Assembly: GCA_008711295.1 (NCBI GenBank)
Contig: VUYV01000055.1
Location: 1,538,560-1,602,559 of the forward strand
Direction: 5' to 3'
DNA from: Anarhynchus alexandrinus
Lineage: Eukaryota > Chordata > Aves > Charadriiformes > Charadriidae
Length of the DNA: 64,000 nucleotides
Below the pieces are notes generated by a model that was given only the letters and a program-made list of their open reading frames with translations, searched no databases and was not told the origin of the DNA. Positions 22,424-33,263 of this stretch are shown piece by piece (the stretch's first letter is position 1; each line of letters begins with the position of its first letter). Position numbers and translations under genes: made by a program.

Positions 22424-22889
22424 GTTCTGAGCTAAGTCTAGTTTCTTTGAATGGTTTTGATAATGACGTGGGAAAGGGTGGAGGAGGATGAGGTGGAGAG
22501 TAGAAGATTGAGTTTCTACAAGGTCTGCACAAAAGCAAAGTTGGTAAGTGATAACAGTAAATAATACAGTAATTATAAGCCTTGTAAATGTCAGGCTGGG
22601 TGATGGTATGTAGGTGAGTGAAAATAAAACAGCAAAACTCGGTGCAACTGTTGAGATCAGGGGTTACTGCATTCCAGCCTGGCTGAAGAACATATGTCCA
22701 AATAATATAAAATATTATTCAAAAAAGCAAAACGGGAAGTTATTTTAAAAGTCAAAATGAAAATGCTTCACTCTTAAGATGTCAAATCACGATGCTTTCT
22801 TATGTAAAAAAGAGATGAAACCAGTGCCATTTGGTTTCCTCGAGAGGCCCTCTGACAAGCTCCAGTGACGGTTTCCTTGTATATACTAC
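22424..22889. other. Noncoding sequence between LINE segments
   Basis: A/G-rich sequence with no recognisable peptide block. From position it may be decayed ORF2 sequence joining the RT relic to the post-RT segment, but I see no motif to prove it. Confidence 0.45.
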
Positions 22890-23230
22890 TGTTGCAGCTG
22901 CATCAAAAATACTGTGTACAGTTTGGGACATGTCAATCTCAGAATGCTGTCAAGAAATTGGAGAGAGTCCAGAGAAGAGTAATCCAAATGATTAAGAGTC
23001 TCAGGGGATTCATTTATAAAGAAGATTAAGTGAATTATATTTTGATTAGAAGTACACTTTAATGGTGTATAAGTAACAGAAAGACATAAACACCAAGCAG
23101 GGAACAGGATGATTTAGGATGGCCCCAGAGGTTTTGATGGGATGAAGATCAAAAGAGAATTTAGACAGAATATCAAGAAACATTCCTTAGCTGTGAGGGA
23201 TTTTGGTCATACATTCCCCCCTTTTTGATT
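22890..23230 (+). pseudogene. CR1-superfamily ORF2 C-terminal relic
   Basis: The plus strand encodes YCVQF at 22910-22924, then KKLERVQRR ending at 22978, then VIQMIKSLRG, all in one frame. This order (YCVQFW, LERVQRRATKMI, GLxG) is the conserved post-RT block of CR1-type ORF2. The downstream sequence ATTTAGACAGAATATCAAGA matches the words that follow in CR1 elements (ATTAGGAAGAAATTC-like) and supports continuation to about 23200. The Trp after YCVQF is missing and later frames are broken. It lies in the same orientation as the RT relic and is probably part of the same old insertion. Confidence 0.8.
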
Positions 23231-26200
23231 ACTGAATGGGTTTCAGAAGAAACGGAGAAGGTTCTCACTTCTGGAGTTGTCACGTAGGACAGAGTAAAAG
23301 ACTTCTCCAGCTGGGGGGAGGGGTGGGGAAGGATCCTGCAGCGTGATCTAGTGAGTCTCTGCACCTTTAATTCCTCCTGTCTTAGCACAGAGGTGGGAGG
23401 CCACCATTCCCAGAGAGTTGGCCCCGCGTGGTTTCCATTTCCCAAAGCGCTAGTCTGGCAGCGTTACCTTAACCCTGACTAATGAGTAGATCAGTGAGTA
23501 AAGGAACTCCCAGGGGTGACCGAATGGGTGAGGAGCTACATTAGCTGATCACTCCTGTCGTTCATTTCTTTATAAAAATAAAAGGCAGTCTGCTGCTATT
23601 GTGTGCCTCTGTTGTCAGTGCTTGGCCATGACGGTAAAGACAAAATCAAAAGGTACGAAATGACAAATGCAAGAAGCTGCAGCCATACTTAATGAAAACA
23701 CTGTAATGAGCCACCTTTCTCAAACTAGTATGTGAGAAAATGCTTAATTTTTTCTTCCAAGATGCACCAGAAGGTTAAACAAACTTATAAATTCAGAACT
23801 GAAAGTATATATGGTCTGAAGAAATCTCATTTTTAGGGAAAATATTCAGTTCCTGTTGGGAGAAATAAGAATGTTCCTATTGATTTGGGCTCAAATCTTC
23901 AATCATTTCTGCCACCACTATACCTGATTCTGAGGTGTTAAGTATTTCTGTAATATACATGATCTAGCAACCTACTTAGGTTAAAAGGCCAATAGCTGTC
24001 CTGTTTGTTTAAACTGAGATTAGTCTCAGAAAACTACACTGTGAACAAAAATGTAATATTAGATTTCCAGTGACAACCGTGTGCTCGGAGTTAACATCTA
24101 TTTTTATCACCTATATTGGTAGCTGTGAAGCCAGATTTCCTTGTTAGAATTAAAGATATACATCACAATCAAATATGGGAATATTTCCTAGTAGAGCATG
24201 CCTCAAACATCTTATTTGGTTTAATATTAGCCTAGTTCCTATATATTTATTGGTTATGTATTGAAACGCTGCCTTAATATTAGTGTGCCTTAATGACTGC
24301 TCCATCAAGGAAGGAAGGGCTGTAGGGTGGCTCTTCCTTGGTGCATCTCCAGGAATGCACAGCCCAGTTCAGCCCAGATGCTCCCTGCACGCTGGGCAAG
24401 CTTAACCCTGCCACCTGCTAGGTCCCGTGTCACTGTGGGCAGCTGGGCTGGGACGTGGGGAGGTATATTGCTTTGGAAATATAGCAGTGATTGGCACCAC
24501 TGCTGACTGAGAGTGCAGGTGACTACTTTCTAAATCAGGCGTTAGGAATAGTCTAATAGTCTTTTTTTTTTTTGCTGTCCCCTCTATGTCTCTTAGCTCC
24601 TAAAAATGTCCCCTCTGCTTTACCCGTTCTTTGCTAGTGTGTGTAGACCATAGTTTCGCTCAGAGAGACAACTGGCATTTTGCATTAAACTCTGAGGCCT
24701 GCTTTGTTAATTTTAATTACTGTTCATTTGCAAGTGTTGAATTTGTGGGCTTTGTAATGTATGCATGGCGGACCTTGTAATGCAACCAATTTGCAGGTGT
24801 CAGGTGCCGGGCAGCAGAAGATGGAAAAAAACAATGCATGTGCAGACATTTTGAGTCCTCACGCCCTGAGATGGGAAAGGATTGGCCAAAAGTTTGGGCT
24901 GTGTTTGGATCCTGGGAAGTGTCCGGTACATAGGTATTATGGCAGGACTTCTTCTTGCTACAGTATGTCAGCCTCCTGCTTGCATGTGTTTCCTGCTGCT
25001 GCTATTCAAAAAAGCATCCAGCCCCAAAGAAACTCTCCTCCGAAAAGGTGCCTGGATATAGTACTATAAAAAGGATGTATATTCCAATTTAAAATATGCA
25101 CAGATCATTCACCGAGGTAGCAACTATTCTTTTTCCCTTCCCCCAAGATAAGAGTGTAAATCACATCTTCTCAACAAGGCAGGTAGTGAGGATGACAAAA
25201 TTCTTACATTCCTAAAGTGTTATTGGAGAAAAAATGTCACCTCCATGCATAATTGCATAACTTTACTACCTGTCATTTTCTATCAATCAAAAAAATGTTA
25301 TACTTGAATTTGAGGACAAACATGTCTAATAAGATTTTAGATTGACAGCTGAACGGCTGTACTCAACCTTATTTTAACTTTATTTTTTGTTGTTGTTCAC
25401 TAGATCAACACAGAGAGTATTATACCAAAGTTAAGGGAAACAAATACTCAGATATATTAATCCCTTATGCACACTTTACCTCAAAAAATAGAATTTCTTT
25501 CCCCGCAGGTTTAGTTAGTCAGCTCCCTTCAGTCTCGCCAGTGCTGCAGAGGGAGTCTAATGTTTCTTCCTTTGTATTTCCAGTGCAGTGCTGCCAGATT
25601 TTGTTTGAATTATCAGAGAAATGTGTTTGATGACTTGCGATCAGCGCCAGTGCCCTCGGTGCAGCAGCGGCTCCTCCAGTGGCAGCCCCCTTGCCCCCAG
25701 CCCCCCTTCTCCTGGTGCAGGGCTGTGGCTTGCTTGTCCTTTGAGGGGAATGGCCGTTTCCCCACACGATAGCCCATGTCTCTCACCCTGGCGTGTGGCC
25801 CCCCACCCTCCCTGGCCCCTGTTGTTCAGCATATGCAACAGTCTTCAATTCTGCACATCGGGGATTTATTCTCCTTCATCGATGGTGAGTAGAGGATGTC
25901 ACTTGTTCCTCTTTCAGGTTACCCTCTGTTAAACAGCAGCCTCATTCCTGTCTCCACGTCTTGTTTTCTGTCTCTGTCCACCTATGCATCCCTCCCGATT
26001 GCCTCCTGGAAATCTCAGGGGACATCTTCCCACCATTGGTTTTCCTCCTTGAAGATGCTTATGCTCTATCCCGGTGTCCTCTCCAAATCTCTTTTTGACT
26101 TCTCCCAGAATTCCCATCCCTGAATAGGTTGCCAAGAACCTATTCCTCAGTTTTGGGTCTTTTTCTTCTTTGTGTTCGTTTTCAGTCAGCTAAAGTACTC

Positions 26201-27234
26201 CTCAGATCCGGGATTCAACTTTGGTTGGACCTAACTCAACCTCTTGTGCATTAGTTGTGGTGTGGCTCTGCTGAGCTCTTTCTAAGCCATCAGAAGTGCT
26301 CTAGGACAGGCTTTGAAATGACAAAGAGTGTACCAGGACCTCTTTAGTACAGATGCATACGGAGGCAGAGGTAGACGTGTAATCTTGGCCATGTTCTGCA
26401 GTTTCTTTCCGTTCTGTGTGTGAAACCATCATTCCATCCTTCTGAATAAGGTACACCTGGGTGAGGAGCAGAGTTAAGGAGGGAGTAGGGAAGACTGGTT
26501 GCTTTTGGAGGAAAAATATCTCACTACAACTTCACACAAAGAACCTGATTATTTCCCATTAGAGGATCCCAAAGCATTCATGGGTTAAGCCTTACATCCC
26601 TCCAGCTCTGCAGGGAGGTGATGGTGCCCTCCTCGTACTCATACTGCTAATGCAGCTGTTTGCAGGGATGTCACTTGCTTCCATGAACATCTGGGTGAGC
26701 AATGATGAGGATCAGATGAGAAGCTGGACTCTACTCTGCTCCCAGTTGCCCAGTGTGCTGTCATGCAGCAGACACCCCAGGGACAGGTACTGCAGACTTT
26801 ATATTGTTCATCCACTTTGTTTATCCCTTGAACAAGGAAGCAGGACCAGATGGGGATTTTGTGCCTACAATTGCAATGAGTGTTGTGAAAGCAGTAGGGA
26901 TAAAGATTCCCAAAGTTAATCTTCATCTGGCTGATTGACACTGCAGAAACATTAACGCCAAGGCAGCCTGGGCTTGGGTGTGAGTGACACAAACCCTCCT
27001 AGAAGGCGAGGCACAAGCTCTTATTCCATGCCCTGCCGTGTGCTCGCTGTGGTTAGACGTAAGCCGGGTATGCCTCTACACGTGGAAATCACATCCTTGA
27101 TTGTAGTGTAGGTCCCAGCAATTCCTGGTCTGCTTCTGCAGCAGCACACTATATGCTGCTCATTGCTTGTGGCAAAGCCACAAATGAGTCTCCAGAGATT
27201 TCTCTTGGTGAAGTGTCAATACTGGAGCGATGTT
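23231..27234. other. Unique noncoding sequence with a GC-richer patch
   Basis: No gene is visible. A G-rich tract lies at 23313-23331 but has too few separated G-runs for a secure quadruplex. About 24300-24480 and 25640-25830 are GC-richer. Overlapping frames at 25519-25932 and 26639-26992 resemble nothing I know and lack recognisable exon structure. A T-run lies at about 24560-24571. Confidence 0.55.
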
Positions 27235-27620
27235 TATCTTCCAAACTCTTTAATGCATCCTTTTTGAGTTCCTGAAATTGTTTGGCCTAACTTAATGACA
27301 AATGAGCAAGTATTTAAAAGAGCCTTCATATCTGCAAGAATAACCAAGGAGCCAGATGTCAAAATGCTATCAGCCAAAGTCACAATTAAGTGCAACCCAC
27401 AGTTTCTATAGCAGGCACAATTAATTGCAGGCACAAAACTATGACTGCAAACGGGTGGTCATTAAAAAAAAGAAGATTGAGGCGAGACATTCTGAGCATC
27501 CATGCTATTATTTAAATTAACAATAAATAGCAATCTTTTTTGCTTTGCAGGATCTTTCACATTCAATCTTTAAAATCCCTTACGAACCGCAGTGGCCTTG
27601 TGTCATAATATTCAGTGAAA
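27235..27620. promoter_or_regulatory. Candidate conserved noncoding block
   Basis: Transposon-free AT-rich sequence with repeated AATTAA/TTAATT cores, including AGGCACAATTAATTGCAGGC (27412-27431), whose centre is a dyad, and TTATTTAAATTAACAATAAA near 27510. No coding frame of note spans it. The texture fits a developmental enhancer-like element, but conservation is untested. Confidence 0.25.
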
Positions 27621-30208
27621 GGGAAAATGCTAAGACTCATAGGAAAGTATAAAATCGAATTAAACTTGTTTAGCCCTGATATCACACACACTGCTCAGGC
27701 CAGACCTTTTCTCAGTGAAGAGAGCAGTCTTCTGATAAAATTGGAAGAGGGTATTTATTTTACTATTTCTTCTCTACTGGGGATATTCATATTTCCAAAT
27801 GTTTATGATTTGAGTTCAAGGTACTGCCATAAAAGTAATCCATGGCAGGTAGGTTTTGCTCGGGGGCCCTTTGCTAGTGCAGCGGGTTTACAGTGGTGCT
27901 GAGGAAGACCTGCAGGATCGCACATCCCTGGAGGAGCTGTGTCCTCCTCCAATATGCTTTTCCAAAAGCAGTTTCTGGTGTCCCCTGCAAACAGTGACCA
28001 GAAATGATCTTTATCAAAGGTGAAATGTTGTTAAGGTCTGTGCATGGGAGAAACAGACGGTCTTTGTGCAGCCAGAGGTGGAGGGATGGAAGGAGCTTTG
28101 CTTTCTTTCGGTGACTTATGAAAACGTTCCACCAGCCGTAGCTCCACCTCTACATGGAAAATATTAGACGGTGGGATCATGCCGGCCAGATTTCTCTGCC
28201 TGTCAGGCTTCAGGATCAGAAGCACAGTGGCAGAAGCCCAAGAAACTCTCACAGTGGAGCGTACCTGCCTTCTTCTGGTCTCTCCCCTGGCCGTCCTCTC
28301 ACCTCATGAATATCCAGCCGGGGGCTGGGGAAAGGGTAGATGGAGAGGGTGTCAGAGAGACTTCAGGGACAGAGCAGAAGATGGTGGGGATCAAACAAAG
28401 CACGGGAGGGAGCGGGGAGCTCTTGCCCACTACATGACAGGCAGATGCAAGCAGGTGAGCCAGTCTTTCCACTGACAGCAAGCTGGCCACATCCTCTGCC
28501 TGCAACCGGCACCCATCCCCTGTGGAGGGATGGAGAGTTATGGCTGTGTGTTTTATCCCTATCCACGTTTCCCGCAGGCTGAGGCGCAGAAGCTCTCTGC
28601 CAGCCAGAGCTGGAAGCAGCGCAGGCAGGGCTGGGGGCTGAGCCGTGGGGAGAGGTACCCGGCAGAAAGGCTGCTCCTTATGGGTGAACCCCTGAGGCGC
28701 TCCCACAGCATCACCCGTGCTGCTGCTCAGCTTTGTGCCTGCTTTTTGGCGACTTTTTTTTTTTCCCCTCTTCAGTCCATTTCATTGCAATGCTTGGGTA
28801 GGAAAGGCTGCTCAGGGTCCTGCTTCTCTGCGGTTAAAGTGGGACATTTGCCTAAAATGGGAAGGTTTTCAAAAAAACTTAATAAAAAAAAAATCAAACC
28901 CATGCAATGTTTCTTATTTTGTCCATTACATCATCAGCCCCATCTGTTTTCAGTGTTTCGTGGGGTTCCACTGGAATCGATATCGTGGGGCAGAAACTGG
29001 TGATCCCCCCACTTTGCTAGTGAATTAACAGAAGGAAGGAGTGAGCTGAAAGAGCCTTTTGTTTTCTTAGGACTGCTGTAAATTTTAGGCACGAGTATTT
29101 GTGCTGAGCTTCTTCAGCTCCTGTTGACATCGGTGTTGGTGAAGGATACATATGACTAAAATCTTATGACTCTTAATATCAAAAGGATTTAGATATTGCT
29201 CTTCGGACCACACCTGAAACAAAGTCTTGCTATGGCCTGCATGCCATTACACTGCATTTCTTTCATATTGAGATGCCAAAATTACATTGCTAAGTTATAA
29301 GTAGTTTACATAATCCCAGAATGCAACATGGGAAAGCTTTCAAAATAAAAATGAATAATAAGATCAGCATTTATTGGTTTTTTCCTCCTACGTTGCCACT
29401 GAAAATTCTCATTGGTGTGGCTTTATATGAATAGTTCTCCAGAAGTAAATTATGAGCAAAATTCAAAGCCACCATAAATTAAATGTGCTTTTTTCCTGCT
29501 TTGGTGTACAAGACTTTCCATTAAGCTAGCCCCATATAATATACCTTGGATGTGTTCAAGAAAGCCCTGTAAATTATAGTAAGTATTTAAAATGGTAAGT
29601 AGACATTGAAAAAGGCCACATTAGGATTAATGAATGAAAGGGTTGATACTGAAAATGCACTTGTAAATAAATAACATGAAAAGTAAAGATGACACACTGT
29701 TAGGTTAGAGTTACAAGTGGGAGTATGATGATAAATCACACGGCTGTTTGTCAGAGCGTCACATGTGGGTGCACGTACTCCTCAGTCCCTTTCTTCCCTT
29801 CCCCCACCGAGCGAAACCTCTCCCTTCCCTTGCCCCACTCGCTGCACCTCCGGGAGGCTGATGGAACACGTCTTTGATTTCGGCACCAACTGTCGGTGCT
29901 GGAGGTGCGCTGGGCTGAGGAGTTCGCTACCTGTCAGGAGCAGAGCTTGCCTTTCCCTGGGCGAAGGCAGTGCTTCAGGCCTGCTCTCTCTACTCTGGCA
30001 ATAAAATGCACGTTGCTGACGGCGGGTCTCTACCAGGAATGCTGCTGAGCCTGGGTTCACTGCTGCTCTTCACAGGGGTGTGGGGTCCTTGGGTGTTTTA
30101 CCCCCCCCTAAGCAGCTCTCCTTGGCAGAGAGATGTCTTGGGATGGGAGCCGGGTAGCAAGAGGCCAGTGGGTGGAAAGCTGAGGATGATGTGTGATGTG
30201 GTGCGGGG
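27621..30208. other. Unique noncoding sequence, GC-rich in parts
   Basis: No gene is supported. About 28270-28740 and 29760-30200 are GC-rich and hold overlapping frames on both strands, including 157 codons at 28530-29003. These lack known motifs and share the same stretch with competing frames of similar length. 29000-29750 is AT-rich and featureless. Confidence 0.55.
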
Positions 30209-30275
30209 GATGCAGGGCTTGCGGTGCAGGGATGCAGAGCTTGTGGTGCAGGGATGCAGGGCTTGCAGCCCAGTG
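30209..30275 (+). repeat. 22-bp minisatellite, about three copies
   Basis: GATGCAGGGCTTGCGGTGCA plus GG is repeated at 30209-30230, 30231-30252 and, as a partial and altered copy, from 30253. Copies one and two differ at two positions. Upstream GTGATGTGGTGCGGGG may be a decayed further unit. Confidence 0.9.
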
Positions 30276-32113
30276 CAGGGGCTGGAGGAGAAAACTTTTT
30301 CCCACCTTCCACCCCTTCACAAGTCCTGGTCTTAATGCATGCCTGGCTGTGACACAGTGCAGCCAGCTTGGTAGCAGCGGTGCCATGAGCATGGTTTGAG
30401 GTCTGGTCATGGTGGAAACTTTAATTGAAGCTCTCTGCCCCGCGTTGAGCAAGTTCTTAGAAAATGCACCAAAACCCCAAAACCCAGAGTGGAAAAAGCT
30501 TTCCTCCCAGGCAAGATTTTTCCATGTTTTCATTGCGCCAGCCGTAAAGGCCATATATACCGACTGCAGTTACTGGCGTCATCACATCTTGTATCTCGTA
30601 CCATATCATCATCTGTGGGAGCAGTTCTGTGCAGCTTGTTCTGGCTCACGGCTGAAATAGCTTGCGGATTGTGATCCAAAAGCATGGAGCAAAAATGAAA
30701 TGGGGGGGCTGTGAGACCAGAAAACATATGTGCGTCGGTATTTGGGGATCACCTGGGCTGAAGAACGCATCTGCCTACTGACATTAAGGGTTGCGTGTCT
30801 CAGAGAGCATGTGTAAGGTAAGTAGGCCTTATGTAGCTGGGATCAGAAAGTCCACGTTAAGGTTACCTCTGCTTAGAAACGATATGACGTGGCTGCATGT
30901 GATCAAATTCTGGCTCCTAGTGACTCGGGGCAAGTCCAAAATGTGAAGTCCATAATGGAGCTACTCTGGATGCAGAGCAGCGCAAGATGGGATCAGGCTG
31001 TGGCATGTACACTACATGAAGTGATGGGTGGGTACATTTTTATAACCTGATTTTACTTCCCTCCATAGTATTCAATTTTATCCACATAGGTCCATTGAGA
31101 AAACAAGGTTCTGCTCTCAGTGAAGTGTTTATGGGCCCATACAGCCAAAGGAATACCTTTTATGTGCCTGTGGCACTTTGAATATCTTTGAATGGGAAGG
31201 AATCTTTGTGGGCAAGAATAAATCCACGTAGTTTTTGGTCTGCCATGCGAGGAAGGGCAGAGCAGCAGTCAGTGCCACCTAAATCTTTGCCAGACCCCAG
31301 GGAAGGATTTAAGTTCAGGTTCCCTATTTGAGTAAGCACTAGGAACAAATGGTAACATAAAGGTTAGTAGAAGATTATAAATAGGATAATAAATGGAGAA
31401 GGAAGGATTATACTACCACATTAGAAATCATTTGAAGGGAAGGTAGAAACTCTCATGCTTTGCAATAATTTTTGAGTGCCCAGATTGATGGTAATCTATC
31501 TGTGTTATTTATTATAGAGATATATGTTTTGAAATAATTTTTTAAAAGAGCTTTTTTTAAATTATTAGAGCTACAAATAGAGTACAGCACCAAAACTCTA
31601 ATAGGCTGAAGTTGAATGTTAATGGTGTAGATATAAATATTTGCTGTGGAGATGTGTCTGAGTGCACCCAATCAGGTGAAAGAGGAAAAGAACATGTTTC
31701 TCATGTGGCCAGTATTAGCTAAGTAATTTGGCTTATATTTTTGAATACTCCTGATTAACTGTTTTATGAAAAACACTCTGTCAGATAAACTCAGATAATT
31801 GGTAAAGGGGAAGAAACCACAGTCCATCCATAGATAGGCTGTGAGCAGAAAGAAGTAAATTAGTCCATCTGCTTTGAACTCTTCATTCAGCTCAGTGCAG
31901 TTCATAAACTGAAAAGTCAAACAGTGTGCAGTAAAGGAAGGGCTTGGGAGTTGAGACGGTGGAAAGGGAGTAACGATCTCTGCTCTTTATTGGTCTCCGT
32001 AACCAGAATCTGTGAGTGCCTCACAGCCTTCAGTTCTGCACTGTACAGCAGAGGTACAGTGGCATCTAACGAGCATATATGAGAGCAAAATTACCAACAT
32101 CTGCCCAAGTTGA
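30276..32113. other. Unique noncoding sequence
   Basis: No gene or transposon is recognised. The 148-codon minus-strand frame at 30108-30554 runs through the minisatellite and is not credible. 31370-31660 is very AT-rich. Confidence 0.55.
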
Positions 32114-32118
32114 GTAGC
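32114..32118 (+). repeat. Left target-site duplication GTAGC
   Basis: GTAGC directly precedes the LTR terminus TGTGGTGGG and is repeated exactly at 33259-33263. Five-base duplications are usual for ERVL-type and several other avian endogenous retroviruses. Confidence 0.85.
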
Positions 32119-32294
32119 TGTGGTGGGTTGACCCTGACTGGATGCCAGGTGCCCACCAAAGCCACCCTATCACTCTCCTCTCAGCTGGGCAGGGGAGAGA
32201 GAATATAATGAAAGGTTCATGGGTTGAGATAAGAACAGGGAGATCACTCAGCGATTACGGGCAAAACAGACTCGACTTGGGGAAATTAGTTTAA

Positions 32295-32300
32295 TTTATT
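32295..32300 (-). terminator. LTR polyadenylation signal AATAAA
   Basis: AATAAA reads on the minus strand within TTGGTAATAAATTAAACTAA, about 180 bp from the left end of the LTR. That position fits the R/U5 boundary in the minus orientation. Confidence 0.6.
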
Positions 32301-32535
32301 ACCAATCAAATCAGAGTAGGATAATGAGAAATAAAACCAAATCTTAAAAACACTTTCCCCCCACCCCTTCCTTCCTCCTGGGCTTTGCTTTGCTTCATTT
32401 CACTCCCGATTTTCTCTACCTCCTTCCCCTGAGCAGTGCAGGGGGATGGGAAATGGGGGTTGTGGTTAGTTCATCACACGTTGCTTCTGCCGCTCCTTCC
32501 TCCTGAGGACAAGGACTCCTCACACTCGTCCCCTG

Positions 32536-32960
32536 ATCCAGCATGGGGTCCCTCCCATGGGAGACAGTCCTCCACAAACTTCTCCAACATCAGTCTTTGC
32601 CACAGGCTGCAGTTCTTCATGAACTGCTCCAGCCTGGGCCTATTCCACAGGGTGCAGTCCTTCAGGAACAGATTGCTCCATTGTGGGTCCCCCACGGGGT
32701 CCCAAGTCCTGCCAGAAAACCTCATCCAGCATGGGCTCCTCTCTCTACAGGGCCATCAGGTCCTGCCAGGAGCCTGCTCCAGGGTGGGGTCCTCCGTGGG
32801 ATCCTCCATGGGGTCACAGACTTCTTTGGGCATCCACCACTCCAGCATGGGGTCCTTCACAGGCTGCAGGTGCATATCTGCTCTACCATTAACGTCTATA
32901 GGCTGCAGGTGGACAGCCTGCTTCTCCATGGTCTTCACCATGGGCTGCAGGGGAATCTCT
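32536..32960 (-). repeat. Internal LTR tandem repeats, period about 45 bp and up
   Basis: A word like CCAGCATGGGGTCC recurs at 32538, 32584, 32629, 32678, 32726, 32779 and 32842, spaced 46, 45, 49, 48, 53 and 63 bp. Between copies, ACAGGCTGCAG-like and TCCTTCA-like words also recur. In the 45-bp part the minus-strand reading keeps a 15-codon repeat with the pattern LEQFMKNCSLW and variants (LFLKDCTLW, LEKFVEDCLPW). The array belongs to the LTR itself and is a known type of length variation within LTRs. Confidence 0.85.
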
Positions 32961-33082
32961 GCTTTGGTGCCTGGAGCACCTTCTTCACCTCCTTCTTCAC
33001 TGACTTTGGTGTCTGCAGAGTTGTTTCACTCATATATTCTCACTCTCTCCTGGCTGCTGTTGCACAGTAGTTTTTTCCCCTT

Positions 33083-33092
33083 CTTAACTATA
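33083..33092 (-). promoter_or_regulatory. Candidate LTR TATA box
   Basis: TATAGTTAAG on the minus strand lies about 166 bp inside the U3 end of the LTR. It is the best TATA-like word in that part. The distance from here to AATAAA is long (about 780 bp), so R would include the tandem array, an unusual but possible layout. Confidence 0.4.
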
Positions 33093-33258
33093 TTATGCAC
33101 AGGCGCTACCACCATTGCTGATGAGCTTGGCCTTGGCCAATGGCAGGTCTGTCTTGGCATTGGCTCTATCGGCCATAGGGGAAGCTTCTAGCAGCTTCTC
33201 ACAGAAGCCACCCCTGTAGCCCCACCGCTACCAAAACCTTGCCATGCAAACCAATATA

Positions 33259-33263
33259 GTAGC
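33259..33263 (+). repeat. Right target-site duplication GTAGC
   Basis: Exact copy of the five bases before the LTR's left terminus; it fixes the right boundary at 33258. Confidence 0.85.

Larger units (their letters stand above)
32119..33258 (-). mobile_element. Solo LTR of an ERVL-like endogenous retrovirus
   Basis: The 1,140-bp element begins TGTGGTGGGTTGACCCTGAC and ends CTTGCCATGCAAACCAATATA, flanked by perfect GTAGC duplications. The right terminus is TA where CA is expected, a likely point mutation. No internal retroviral genes or second LTR are present, so it is a solo LTR left by recombination between the two LTRs of a provirus. On the minus strand a TATA-like TATAGTTAAG (33092 to 33083) and an AATAAA signal (32300 to 32295) lie in the correct order, which sets the orientation. 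I recognise the sequence as a common neoavian LTR type, probably ERVL-like, from memory. The long plus-strand frame (32436-33191) is antisense and opens with GTG. Confidence 0.92.

Noticed and set aside
23313..23331. G-quadruplex
   Set aside because: Only three clearly separated G-runs; a fourth would need two G from AAGG, so it is weak.
28530..29003. 157-codon plus-strand open frame
   Set aside because: Has an ATG but no recognised motif; several competing frames of similar length cover the same GC-rich patch.
32436..33191. 251-codon plus-strand open frame as a gene
   Set aside because: It lies antisense within the solo LTR, opens with GTG, and is built from the LTR tandem repeats.
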